From: Cryptomeria japonica
Taxonomy: Eukaryota; Streptophyta; Pinopsida; Cupressales; Cupressaceae
Length of the DNA stretch: 64,000 nt
NCBI RefSeq assembly: GCF_030272615.1
Contig: NC_081413.1
Location: 330,057,802 to 330,121,801, forward strand
Reading direction: 5' to 3'
Positions 33,781 through 46,019 of this stretch are shown piece by piece (the first letter of the stretch is position 1; every line of letters begins with the position of its first letter). The notes under the pieces are model-generated. The model had not been told where the DNA came from. It worked only from the letters and a program-made list of their open reading frames with translations, and searched no databases. Both the position numbers and the translations under genes were made by a program.

Positions 33781-34232
33781 TGTTAAGGAATATAGATCAG
33801 AGATAGAGAAAACAATAGTCTTTTCTTTTAATGTATATTTGATTCTGTCAAAGAATAACTGATTTATTATCGACTGCTTGTTGTAAACGTAATTGCCACT
33901 GTTATTGATTATTGTTTTTTGCAAGGATCGATATCATATGTATATAGGTGAAGGGTTATGTCTACGTAGAGGCATGACCCCTACGTGGCATCATGCCACA
34001 TAGGGTCATGACCCTACATAGCCATAGCGCTTCACTATACGTTGTCAACCATTATTAGTTATGCACTAAATTTACTTATGGTGCTCAATACTATCATGCT
34101 TTATAACAGTTCGGTAGTAGTAATACCGAATACGATTTGAAAGTCATCGGATACAATGATAATATGTTAATGTTACTTTCATTATATATATATATTGCTT
34201 GCTTCAATCCGAATGAGGCTACATCCTTAACA
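33781..34232 (-). repeat. Copia 5' LTR
   Basis: 452 bp, the partner of 28709-29201 with the same TGTTAAGGA/TCCTTAACA ends and the same central palindrome around 33980-34012. It is adjacent to the primer-binding site. Confidence 0.92.
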
Positions 34233-34289
34233 AGATAGGGCCAAAAAACCCAGCCCAACCAACCAACTACAAGGGATCTCAAGATTTAC

Positions 34290-35590
34290 AACTGGCCTTG
34301 TGGGAACGAAGATTCATATCAATAGAAGGCTTGGACGTCTTTGAATGCTTCCCCTTTATAGTAATCCATCATTCTTCAACTTTAGCTGCCGCAATAGACC
34401 AATTTGAAGAGCCCAGCATCGATCTATCTGAATTGGAAGAAAGAGCATCAGTAGAGGGAGCAACAACCATCCCAGACACAGGACCACATCCAGTAGATGG
34501 GGCAAAAGTTGTATCAACACACAGTGAAGCAGCCGGTGGGGTAAGAGACAACAAACCATTTTCAGCAGAAGAGAAAACAACATCTTGTATCACAACATCT
34601 TTAATCACAGAAAAATCATTTGTGGCATCCAAAGAATATTTCTTCACCATTAAAGAATCCGAACCAGCCATAGTAGAAACCCCAGCATCCAGCGACTCTT
34701 TAGAAGAGTCCAAAGATTTATTTACCATGAAATGCTGGTATGAGGCCCCCGACCACCATGAAGCCACTGGATTTTTCTTCTCAAGCCCACAATTCCGAGC
34801 CGCATGGTCGGTTTTAAAGCATCTACGACACCTGAAAGGAATACCTTCATAATCCAAAGTTTGGACCCAGCTGTCAAAAGAGGAATTAATGACAATCTCA
34901 GCTAGTAGTCCCTTAGACACATCTAGCTCCACCAGAATGCAAGCAAAAGTAGTATGATAAAGCCCAAAGGATTCATTATCCACCATAATGAAACTCCCAA
35001 TAGCATCACCTATTTCCTCAAAGAGAGAATCAACCCACAAATGGAGAGGAAGGTAGGACGCTGAACCCAAATTGGAATTTTGTTACTTCTCAGAAAGGGG
35101 GTTAAAATCAAAGTGTCAAGGTTTGGCCAAAAGCGGCACATTATCTTTCTCATAGATGAGCTTTCACACATAAGCATTCTCAAATTTAGCAACAAAGAAA
35201 CCTTTAGCCATAGGGTATATGTGAACTATACCGAAAATGAGAGGATCCCAGTGATGAGAGATCCATTTATGCAACTCCGGGAGGCTGGGCCAAATACCCT
35301 TGAATCTACAGATATCACTATGCTCCGTAAAAATATTCACATTGTTCTCTATTTCCCAATCTGAATCCTTATTCACATCGACAGAGGCGGAACAGGAGAC
35401 AGAGATAAACCCCCTTCCTCCCCCTCTCTGTAAATTTTTAGACAAAACCCACAACACCCGAGCAGAGTTGGGGCGAGGGCCCTCAACAACCACCGACGCC
35501 TAGGAGAAACCTGCACGACCAGGAGCATTGGCGGCGACCGGATTTGAGTTGCTATCGGGGAGAACAGTTGCAGGGGAGCGAGCGGGAGCA
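34290..35590 (-). pseudogene. LINE ORF1 protein, copy A
   Basis: The frame begins near 35590 and contains a DUF4283-like RNA-binding module: FTEHSDICRFKGIWPSLPEL, then HIYPMAKGFFVAKFENAY. A second half follows from about 35070, with FACILVELDVSKGLLAEIV and DSWVQTLDYEGIPFRCRRC. A CCHC zinc knuckle CRRCFKTDHAARNC (C-x2-C-x4-H-x4-C) lies near 34810. The Ser/Ala-rich tail ends near 34290 with CKS and a stop. A few in-frame stops in the N-terminal half make this copy defective. The protein would coat LINE RNA; it has no enzyme domain. Confidence 0.75.
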
Positions 35591-35632
35591 TTTTTGGGCA
35601 GGAGCATTTTCAAGTGTGCTTAAATTGCTATG

Positions 35633-37769
35633 TTGTGGTATGCATGTTATTTATATTTCTTTATGTTAATTTTTTGTAACTGTTGTAATGATCTGTAAAA
35701 AAAATTGCATTACCCTCCTCTCAAGGTTAGTGTAGGAAGTTGTTCCACTACTTAACTTCCTTACAATTATCATAATTAATTAATTTTTGCCAATTGGAAG
35801 GGAGGTCACTTAAGGTGCTAATGTATCATACTCATTGAGTAAAAGGCATTTGGGCATGGTTCACAACTTTTAGCAAACAATGAAATTGCACATTATACAA
35901 CAAGCTCCATTATTATATCAACTATATAAAGGCTTCCTTCTTCACTTCTTCTAGCACTTAGCTAAATTAAACCATATCTCCCTCTACCAAATACATTCTT
36001 CATTTTTTACTCCTCACATTGACTTATGTCCACCATAATTAAACATCTTTATTTTTCTCTTTCACCATCTTTTTCCTATTGTCCACCTCCACTAGAAATC
36101 ATCTTCACCATTATTTTTATCAAAAATAATTATTTCCTTTTTATACTTGCAAACACCACTTTATCAAGAATTAAGAAAATCATAAATATTTATCAACTTT
36201 TCTTCAACTTTTTTTACATTCGCAAATAAATCTTTACAAAAATTAGAAATTTTCATGATTAGCTTCCCCTTATCTACTTCTATAAGCATCTCTAGTTAAA
36301 CCACTATGGCTTTTGGTCCATTTTGTGCATTTGGTATCTCATCAAGTTACTTATATTTGCACTACACCACATTAATCAACTTTTGCATATCTTCTGAAAG
36401 ACATATTTTATCATCGCAACTCTTGGTCACATGATATATTTCAAAGAATTCATTTTTCTTCTTTTCTTTTCTATCTTCCACTACAACAAAATATTAAAGT
36501 GAGGAATCACATAAATGATTCAATTGTTCAATCTTCTTCATCTACACTCACTACCTCCTTGTCACACTTCATTCTTTTTGTATTCAACTGAATGACTTCC
36601 ATAAACAATCTTCCTATAAACAAGTGTATAAATCAACCTAAACAAGATTATAAGAATCTAAAAAATTGATATCTTTCTTCCCTTCACTCATCTTATCTTT
36701 TGTAAACACCTTAGGTACAATTTTTACAACCTTCTCATCATCCTATTTTTCACTTAGCTAGGTCATATATATCAATACCTCTATTTTTTCTTCTCTACTT
36801 TGTTGCTCCACATTACCCTATGTCTCCATGTCCTATCTAAAGAACCTATTACTGCAATCTTTCTCTTATTGGTTAAAACTTCTTTCTCTTCATCAATTTT
36901 AGTTTCAACATCACTCTCTCTACTCATTGTTACATCTTCAACATGCTAGAACTCCCTTTACTTATCTATTTTCTTTGGTTGTTGCTTCAACATTTCTTAT
37001 TCTTCTCCAACTAGAATCTTTATCTTCTCCATGCCTTGCAAAAGACATTTTCTTGTTACAATCTTATTCTTGCACTCTTCAATGCAACTTACTAGATGAT
37101 TACTTCTTGGTTTCTCGCTTTTCTCTTTCACTCGTCTCTCTTTTTCCATCCTCTATTATTCTTTTTCTCTTCTTCTCCTTCTAGAATTTCTTGAAATGTC
37201 TATAAACACTCTATTGTTGTTATATATGACATTAATTCATCATCTTCTTTCATTTTCCTACGAACAAACCTTCCATCTTTTATTTTTCTCATATTTGAAC
37301 TATCGTATCTATCTACATTACATCTATGAACCATTTGGATTCCTCTACATATTTTCTATCTATCTCAACCCAACTTCTCTCTTTAAATATATCTCAATAA
37401 AAATAAATAAATTACAGCCCTCCTTGAGATCATCCTTATTATCTTTCTTTGAAGCCATCCACACAAAAACAAGCCTCTCATGAACACAAGACACACAAAA
37501 TATTCTCATAATAAGGAATTCACATACACCCACCAAAGTCCACAACTTGTCTTCCTGAATAACCTACACATGTCCTATAAGAAACAATGACTGGAAGATG
37601 TAAAGCTCCTCTACCTACTTTCTATATTAGAGGAAGCTAGCACACCTCCTACCCAACATAATTGTTGTTGGGGAAACTCACATACACTTATTCTTTTTAT
37701 CTCCATTTCCTTAATCACATCAACATCAATTTCTCGACACTCTTCCCAGTGAACATCTATAACACCAAA
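35633..37769. other. Pyrimidine-biased AT-rich stretch, no gene seen
   Basis: From about 35930 to 37700 the plus strand is rich in C and T and poor in G, with repeated TCTTC, TTTTCT and CATCTTC words. The minus strand is correspondingly GAA/AAG-rich, as in a decayed Lys/Glu-rich coding region. No family motif could be read in any frame. Short plus-strand frames here are what low-G sequence gives by chance. Confidence 0.5.
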
Positions 37770-38215
37770 CTGATGCAGTCAAGGACAAGGTACCCATCGA
37801 CAGGAAACCAATCTAGGAAGCTCTTCAAACATTCACACATTCATCTTCAACAACAAACTAATATCAACCATAAAAATCTAAATCCATCATGACATACCTT
37901 ATCACCTTCCAAGAATAGATGAGCTCATTAATACATAAAACTTGAAATTCAACAAAATTTGCCACAAAGGCTTACAATAGAGAAGCCTATGGTACAACAC
38001 TATTTACTATTGTGAATGTTTTAAAATTCAACTACATCTACTCAAATAAAATCTAATTACAAACTCAACAATAATCCTACTTAGACTTGAACAATCTTGA
38101 CCTTAAAAAAAATATTTGGCTCCTCATTCATGGGGAAATAAAGACGTGAACAAAAATAGCTAATTTCCGGTCCAATTACCCGCCATTTTTCATAATTTTC
38201 CATTAGCTGCCAAAA
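37770..38215 (+). repeat. Dispersed repeat, copy 2
   Basis: This matches 27065-27480 in the same orientation from GATGCAGTCAAGGACAAGG onward. Flanking sequence differs on both sides. Unknown family. Confidence 0.6.
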
Positions 38216-38499
38216 ATTCACTCGTCCATATTATATCTAAATATTAGTGGAGTAGGCAAAAGCCAAACAATCATTTATGGTAGCTGCTTGAGAATTTGAT
38301 ACACCATAAAGATAAGTAGTTTTATAACACCTCTTTTCACACTAACATTTATTTTAGGATTCAAATATTTCTAAATCAGCATAGTATGGTGTTCAATAAT
38401 CTATTCCCAAAATCACTATTATATAGAAGATTTCAACAAGCCCTAGAGTTCCTTGAGATCAAATGATAGTCACAACTTTTAGATGCCTTGTTAGGAAGA

Positions 38500-38910
38500 T
38501 TGAGTTCTTATTATATCACTCAAGGTGATCAATGCATGGGCTACCTTCCAATTTATGGTGCAGTAGGTATTCTATGGTCAATTGAGATGGTCTAATTTTT
38601 GTAATTTTTGATGATATTTTAATTTGTATTAAAGAACAAAAGGATCATATGAGGCGCCTAAATCTAATCATTTAGAACCTAGAGCAACAAGATCTATTTG
38701 TAAAGGAATATTAATGTGGCATATGTCACCAATATTTTATACTAGGGTTGCATCATTATTGCTCAAATAATGTAGGATAATAAGAAAATGATTCAAACTT
38801 TTCAGGTTTGGGGATTATTAACTACACTCACTTTATTGATAAGATTCCTTAATTTATGAAGCAATGGAAAAAGTTTTGTTAAGGGATTTTAACATATAGA
38901 ATCACCCTTA
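38500..38910 (+). mobile_element. Ty3/gypsy reverse-transcriptase relic
   Basis: A short plus-strand stretch around 38597-38710 still reads like the gypsy catalytic region: a FVIFDDILI box, then KDHMRRLNLI and a QQDLFVKEY-like tail. This corresponds to the YLDDILIFSK...H...L motif of gypsy reverse transcriptases. It is a small, heavily decayed fossil with many breaks. The pol-less LTR element at 38916 begins just downstream of it. Confidence 0.45.
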
Positions 38911-38915
38911 ACTAA

Positions 38916-39832
38916 TGCTGGCAATTGACACTCAATTGGTTGGTTTCACTATGTTGTCATTGATGGCAACATGGTATCTTGTTTTGGCTTCATGTTTTGG
39001 TTCAGTTGTGTACTGACAGGCACTACACCGACATGATACAAGGATTTCTTTGGTTACCGACAATGTAGGATGACATGGTTTAGAATATGGCTATCAGTAT
39101 TTAAGGCCAACATCTCTTGGATCCGACATTGACAATTGATTTTTATATTCATGTATTTATGTTATCTAGTCGACATGTAATTTGATATTGTAATTATCTT
39201 TGTAAGCCGACATAAGGCATGATAAGTTGTATAGGGCATATAGGTCAGTTGGATTAGATCATTTTTTATATATAGGATATTATGAAATATGTGGATGGGG
39301 TATGATGCAAAATATATCTGAGAGATCATGTATATGAGGATATTTATGTAAGGGTTATTCCGGTAAAGGGTTTAGGGTTTCAAATCGAAATGGATAGAGC
39401 TTAACCGACACTGTATTCTGGCATAGAAGATGATATGTTAGCAGTTCACTCATTTCTCTGGATTGAAGTCTAGATTTATATGTAGTCAATGAGGCTCCTT
39501 TTGTGATTGAGCAGTGTGCTCTAGGATGTAAGCCTTCCTGTAAGTGCAGGCCCCTTATATTTTGTATAATCTCTTCATATGGCCAGTGAATTGATATTGT
39601 GGGTCACAAATCCACTGTGGTTTTTCCTCTTTAAGGTTTTCCATGTATAATTATGTGTGTTATGGTGTTCATTTATGTGATTGGCTTATTGGTTGCTTTA
39701 CTTCTTTCAATTTTGTATGTACCGGTATACCGGTTGGTGTATGCATGTTTTAATAAGGCTAAAATTTATCAGATCGGTATAACACTAATTCACCCCCCCC
39801 CCCCCCTCTCTCAGTGTTATTGGATTCCAACA
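38916..39832 (+). repeat. Element B 5' LTR
   Basis: 917 bp, starting TGCTGGCAATTGACAC and ending TGGATTCCAACA. It has a C-rich run near 39791-39806 just before its end. Homologous to 51781-52700 and, inverted, to both LTRs of element A. Confidence 0.92.
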
Positions 39833-39834
39833 AT

Positions 39835-39846
39835 TGGTATCAGAGA
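39835..39846 (+). other. Element B primer-binding site
   Basis: TGGTATCAGAGA two bases after the LTR end, a near-standard complement of initiator-Met tRNA. Confidence 0.88.
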
Positions 39847-40030
39847 TTTGTGCCTTGGAGGAAGTTTAACAGCTTGAGGGAGATCCTTAATCCGTAATCC
39901 ATGGATATGGGTTAGAGAAGCAACTTGAGATGGCACTTGAAGATTATGATGTTGAAAGGTTGAAGAACTTAAAGCTACAAGATGAATTGAATTCTGCTAG
40001 GTAAATCATTCTTGTCCTATAGGAGAGGCT

Positions 40031-40977
40031 TGTTGGAATCCAATAACACTAAGAGGGGGGAGGGGGGGGGAAGGTGAATCAATGTTATACAGGAAGGATC
40101 AATTTTAGCCTTATTAAAACATGCATACACCAACTGGTATATCGATACATACAGAATTGAAAGAAGTAAAGCAACCAATAAGCCAATCACATAAATGAGA
40201 ATCATAAAAAACAAAATTATACGTGGAAAACCTCAAAGAGGAAAAACCACAGTGAAATTTGTGACCCACAATATCAATCCACTGGCCATATGAAGAGATA
40301 TTACAAAATATAAGGGGCCTACACTTGCAGGAAGGCTTACAGCCTAGAGCACACTGCTCAATCACAAATGGAGCCTCACTGACTACATATATATCCAGAC
40401 TACAATCTAGAGAAGTGTTGAACTGCTAAGATAGCATCTTTTATGCCAAAATACGGTTCCGGTTTAAGCTCTGCTTGTTTCGGTCTGAAACCCTAAACCC
40501 TTTATTGGAATAACCCTTACATAAATATCCTCACATACATAATCTCTCTGATATATTTCACATTGTATCACATTCACATATCCATCACCATTTCTATATC
40601 AAAATGTTCTAATCCAAGTGACCTATATATCCTATACAACTTATCATGCCTTATGTTGGCTTACAAAGATAATTACAATATCAAATTACATGTCGGCTAG
40701 ATAACATAAATGCATAATATCAAAAACAATTGCCGATGCCGGATCCAAGAGATGTTGGCCTCCAATACCGATAACCTTATTCTAAATCATGTCGTCTCGC
40801 ATTGCCAGTAACCAAAGAAATCCTTTTGTTCTTCCGGTGTCGGTGTCGTGTCGGTGTAGTGTCTGTGAAGTGCCTGTCGGTACACAACTGAACCAAAACA
40901 TGAAGCCGAAACACAATACCATGTTGCCATCAATGACAACATAGTGAAACCAACCAATTGAGTGTCAATTGCTAACA
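40031..40977 (-). repeat. Element A 3' LTR
   Basis: 947 bp, reading TGTTAGCAATTGACAC at its start on the minus strand and GGATTCCAACA at its end. A G-rich run (40052-40069) and a (CGGTGT)-like variable patch near 40840-40885 distinguish it from its partner. Confidence 0.92.
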
Positions 40978-40990
40978 ATCTCCCCCTTTG
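40978..40990 (-). other. Element A polypurine tract
   Basis: On the minus strand AAAGGGGGAGAT directly precedes the 3' LTR. The identical tract precedes the 3' LTR of element B (51769-51780). Confidence 0.88.
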
Positions 40991-41289
40991 GCATTGATGA
41001 CAACACTCATGTGAAAAATGGTAAAGGTTTCATCTATCGGTTTCATCCTGCCTGCTCCCCCTGAGCTGAATATTCATTAATGCAAAATACTCCATACTCG
41101 CATATCTCCATATCTCCCCTTAATGTATACAACTCTTTCTATTATTTTTCACATCTATATCACTCCCCCTTTGACATCAATTCCATCAAAAATTCTAAAA
41201 AGAATGTCAAAGATCTAAAAGAAACTGTACAATGAATATTCCAAAAATATCTTACCGGAGTTTAACAAATTTTAAAATTTTCAGATAAG

Positions 41290-44200
41290 CCTTCTCCAAT
41301 AGCTCAAGATAAGTATCCCAACCATTTTTAAAAGTGTCGAAAATAGATACAAGTCCACTTAATATATGTGCAAATGACTCTTTCTCACTTACCTATGCCG
41401 GTGTGGGCTTTCCAACCATATCCATACACCCTTTCTTATTTACACTGAGTGAATCCAACCGGGGACTCACCAAGCCTCTCAGACTTCTAGCTCTTCTTAT
41501 AATTTTGTCTCTTTCCTTCTCAAGAACAAAAATTTGGGCTTCCAAAATCAAAATTTGACCATTAATGGATGTAGTCAATGAAGTCAATCCATCAAAAGAA
41601 TTAGCTATATTTGCAATTTTCTCCTAAAATTCTTTTATCTTCTTATCCACATTAACTATAAGTATATTTGTGTTACAACATACCCTATAAATATTTGTAC
41701 ACTACTTCAAAGAATTATCTATCAGTTTCAGCTTTTCATCAATCTTCTTCTTCTCAGATTCAATCACCTGATCAAATGCAACTCTTTTAGCCTAAGTGAA
41801 CCTCTTCAGTGCTTGCCGGTTTGAAATATGTTGTAAGGATTAAAAATCCTTTGAAATGTGCTCAGTAATTGTCTTAAGCTTGCCGGATGGGCTAGCTCAT
41901 TGTCAATCTTGCACTTCGGGACTAGTTTGTGTAAAATAGTGATTGACTAATCAATCATCCCTTTATCTGTAGATCCATCCTTCATTAATTTTTGTGTTGT
42001 CATCATCATGAGTTCAATAGGACTCATCTTGGTTATGTTATTCTTTACAACCCGCGAGGTGTCAATTGACAACAATGATGGACCAACTATTGGTTCTTTG
42101 CCGGTTTCCCCTTTCTTCTCCTCTGATGATTTGTCCTTAATAGCTTCCTCACTTGCACCGATGGCTTCGCCACTTGGTGTAGTCTCTGTAACTGTTGGTT
42201 CCTCTATAAAAACTGTAACCTCAACATGTACATTTGTATCCGGAGGACTGTTATCCTCAATATTAGTATCCTGTACATCATTAAATTTTTCACTCTCTGT
42301 ATTAGCCGGTATCTCAACATTTGCCTGTACATTTGTAACTACCGGGGGCTTTATTTCCACTATCTTAATGTTTTTCAAAATCGAGGGTGAAGTACCCATA
42401 ATCCCCTTTCCTTTTCCTTCAACCGGGGTGTCTGCAGTGTCTGACTCTGATTTCGGTGAAGTAAAGAAACCTTTGTTATCTCCAAAGAGCTTAACCCATG
42501 CCTTTTGAGTCTCCTTTATTATCTCATTTACCCTTCCTAGCATCAGACTGGTTATTCTATGTTTGCTATTAAAGACTTTTCTATCTGCCACCTCAAGTGT
42601 CCTTTCCATTTCCTCTGGAGAAATAGTAACACAAATAGATAACAACTCTTGAATTTTAATATACTTGTCTTCTTGCATTGTTGACAATCTTCTAGCATCT
42701 AAAATATTATATAATTCTGCCAGTATTTGGTTTTCAATTTCTATTAAGCCTTTCTTATAAATATCCAAATATAATAATACTACTTCCTCTACCTCTCTTT
42801 GTTCATCATCCTCTAAGTGTTCCTAATAAAACTGTACATTCTCTAACATGCCATCCTTAGTGATTTCTTCTACTAATTCTGCACAAGTTTTTGGTGGAAT
42901 GATAGTCACATTACTAGATTGAATTGTCAAATTGATGTCACTCTTCTTCTTCCTTCTTGCAATACCGGATGTAGCTGAAGGTGTTTCCTTTGGTGCTTGC
43001 TTTTGTGTCGGTATTTTGAATGTAACCTTCCTAACCGTTTACTTTTTAGCTTCTACCTTTGTTTCCTCTTTTTTCTTCCTTACAACCCTTTTGAATGCCA
43101 AGGGTGTGTCATCCTCAGATTCAGACTCTGCTATAACAGTCTCAATGTGTACTTTTGGATTCTTCCTCTTCCTACCTTTCTCCAGGACAACATCAATTAA
43201 TACTTTAATGTCTTGTTAAACTTTCTCAACAAAGTTGCTTGATTTTCCTTCTGCTTCTCTCTCTTCTTCCGGTTGAGCTTTGTTTCAACCTCTTGTGATT
43301 TTTGTTTTGCAGTACCACAAGGCTTCTCTGCCTCATCAATAGGTGCATCAATCAACATTTTTGCATAAGCCTCAAGGATCTATGCATCCACTTCATAGCC
43401 CATTTCCTCAATCCAAATCTTCCAGGGCTTAACCGCTTCCATAAGTTTTTCATCCTTCTTCACCATGAAGCATATGTCGATTGAATATTTTTCAACAATA
43501 TGCTTAGGAACTCTTTCCCTAGACTTCATAGATTTCTAAAATGCTTTGAAATATCCCCATACCTTATCATCTCTCTAGCTGCCTAAAGTAGAAATTGACT
43601 ATTTCAATTGTCTCCCTATTGGGATATCAAATGCCCATTGCCTCTTCCCAAAACCGGGTGTATCATTCATGAAAAATAACATTAAGAAGACAATTAAGTT
43701 GCCATATCAAAAGGTTCCTTTCTTTTCTCCCTTAATCTTTCCTAGGTTTATTAACAGTTCATCTAACATCCAACCGCATAGATCCAATTTCACATTATCT
43801 CTCATCATTTTGTATGCAACAAAAATGCAAGAACTGGAAACAAGATTCAGTCAGTTTGACTGAGTTACCTTATACTCGATGATCATGCTACCAAATCTGA
43901 TGTCCATGTCAGTAATAGTGTTTATTCTCATAGATCTCCTATTAGATGTCGCACTGGTGATTTTGTTGACATAATCATTCGAAACCTTCTTATCTAGATG
44001 TTGCCCAACCGATGGTAAACCAGTGATTTCCCTGATGACTTCCTTGGTGATCTTGTAAGGTCTATCCAACCAGATGAACTCCCCATGTACTCTGCTCAAA
44101 ACATACCTAATTATCTCATCTTCAAATTATGGGATGTCCAGAATGTCGGTAAACCCTAAGTCTTCAATGTGTTTGTATGCCGGTTTGATCTTTCCAGATT

Positions 44201-44477
44201 CTCCCATCAGCTCACTCATGTACATACCCTTTGTTTCAGATGTTCCCAAGTCCTCAATGTGACAATTTATGTACGCCCTAACATCTTCAACATAGACAAC
44301 TCCCTCTAGAACACGGGAAAATTCTCCAACCGAATCTTCTAGGGTAGGCACATGTGGATACCGCTTGAAAATTGACTTGGGGCGGTCCTTGACCTCTACT
44401 AGAGTTGTATTTGCAACAAAGATAGGAATAGATGATGATCTCGCTTCCATGTTTAAAGATAAATACCTATTGATCAC
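41290..44477 (-). pseudogene. Second ORF region of element A (unknown protein, fossil)
   Basis: Minus-strand coding sequence matching the element B region at 48284-51506. Recognisable parts in element order are the MINRYLSLNMEARSSSIPIF start, the VVYVEDVRAYINCHIEDLG block, the WLDRPYKITKEVIREITGLP block, a Lys/Glu-rich and Pro/Thr-rich linker, a helical block around MDIYKKGLIEIENQILAEL and a C-terminal coiled-coil-like region. I do not recognise the family. The WLDRPYKIT...ITGLP pattern is reminiscent of plant mobile-domain proteins, which is only a guess. Broken in several places. Confidence 0.6.
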
Positions 44478-44879
44478 TTTCAGTGAAAACCCTTAACAAA
44501 TTCTTCCAGTTGCCAGTGAAATCGCTCAAGAAGAAATCCGATTGCTCTGAAATGCCTTTGATTTCTCTTAGTCACTCTTAATCACTCTAAAATCGCTCTA
44601 AATGCAAGGTGATCAATATTGAAGTGAATTCGACCTTTTAACCTCTGAGAAAAACCCTAATCTTCCATTGACATTAATGACTATCGGTGCAAGATACCGG
44701 ATCTTGAACAAAACACATCCATGCCGGATAAGAATCTCCAATGTCTGGAACATCTTACAGAACCTCTTCCTAGGGCATATGCAACATCTTCATGAATTTT
44801 GCCTACCCCTAAGGCATCTGCCTCAATTACCGAATGAGCTACCTGCTAGTGCCGGAGCAACCTCCTTTGTCAGATAAGT

Positions 44880-46010
44880 AACCAGTGCATTTCCATCTGA
44901 TGATTATTCTCCAGTCTTCCTAACCCATCTCTGAATATGATCTTGTCGGATTTCACTAACCTTCTCTTTCCCTTTCTCATTTGATCCTCCATTACCAACC
45001 GGTGGATTTCTACTTCTACAAAATTTAGCAATATGTCCAACCCCATAACATGCATAACATGCATAACATGTAACATTGTTTCTTTGAATTGCTTTGCTAA
45101 AACTGATGAAATTGCTTGACCTACACTAATTAGACATATGTCCAAACTTTCCACATGCATAGCATTTAACATTCATTATGCAGTCTTCTATCTTATGACC
45201 ATACTTATTGCATTTAGAACATTTACCGAGAGCAGAATCAAGGTTCTGATTTGCTCTGTTCCTACTTTGTCTAGCCATGTGACCAAATCTATTGCAAACA
45301 AAACATATACCATTAAATTTATAAGCATTAAATTGCCTTATTGATGCCTTATGGTTTTGATCTTAATTAGTAGTACCAGAACTCTGTCCTTGCTCAAATC
45401 CAAGTCCATTGGAATCTCCAATTCGCCTTTGTCTCTTCAACAACTCATCTAGTTGTGTTGAGCTAATCTTGAATTATTCTTTATAGTCACTTGCAATAGT
45501 TAGATCTTCTCCCAGAATTATTATTTGTCTCTCAAGCTCTTGTTCATTACTCTGGGATTGTACTAAATCAGTTCTCAACATATCATTCTCATGAACCAAC
45601 CTACCACATTCTTAAAATTTGTTCTTTAGGGATACAACAAGATTTTCTTCCTTTTTCTTTAGGTCCTCAATCTCCTTAGACATTCTCATAGTTATAGCTT
45701 GCATTTCATTTCTCATAACCATGTTCTCCTAACTCAATTTCTGATATTGTTTCTTAAGTGCATCTTTCTCTTCATCATCCCGACTTTGCAAAGTTCCTTC
45801 CTCCTAGCTTGGACAGATAATAGCCTATCTTGTAGGACATGAATGATTCCTTAGTAGAATTCAATTCATCTTGTAGCTTTAAGTTCTTCAACCTTTCAGC
45901 ATCATAATCTTCAAGTGCCATTTCAAGTTGTTTCTCCAAACCCATATCCATGGATTCCAGATTCAGGATCTTCCTCAAGTTGTTAAACTTCCTCTGAGGC
46001 ACAAGGCTCT
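44880..46010 (-). pseudogene. Gag-like zinc-knuckle region of element A (fossil)
   Basis: Minus-strand counterpart of 47053-47775. The N-terminal part (MDMGLEKQLEMALEDYDAE) is helical and coiled-coil-like and starts very close to the primer-binding site. The C-terminal part has several CCHC-type knuckles. Broken in several places. Confidence 0.6.
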
Positions 46011-46019
46011 GATACCAAT

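Larger units (their letters stand above)
28709..34232 (-). mobile_element. Ty1/Copia retrotransposon, nearly complete fossil
   Basis: This minus-strand element has two LTRs (5': 33781-34232; 3': 28709-29201), an initiator-Met primer-binding site, gag, protease, integrase, reverse transcriptase and RNase H in Copia order. TSDs are AGACG (28704-28708) and AGATA (34233-34237), each one change away from the AGACA expected from the related LINE copy. The LTRs differ by roughly 6-7% by eye, apart from indels and a (GT)n tract. At assumed conifer rates this implies an age in the order of 15-50 million years. It is broken, with only a handful of breaks. Confidence 0.92.
28556..35620 (-). mobile_element. 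ORF1-only LINE derivative, copy A (contains a Copia element)
   Basis: Without the nested Copia (28709-34232), this minus-strand element is only about 1.54 kb. It reads 5' UTR, ORF1 (about 35590-34290), a roughly 200-bp 3' UTR and a tail ACGTAATAAAAAA at 28556. It is bounded by a 12-bp TSD, so both ends look original rather than truncated. No endonuclease or reverse transcriptase is present or has space to be present. A second copy of the family at 56789-64000 shares ORF1 and the 3' UTR. The layout is that of a non-autonomous LINE that keeps only ORF1, comparable with mammalian HAL1 elements. Confidence 0.78.

Noticed and set aside
36026-37892. Plus-strand Phe/Ser/Leu-rich frames resembling membrane proteins
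   Set aside because: Low-G, T-rich sequence gives hydrophobic frames by chance; there are no conserved motifs.
42008-42508. Plus-strand open frame of 166 codons
   Set aside because: It is antisense to the second ORF region of element A. The mirrored frame at 50110-50754 in element B has the same cause.
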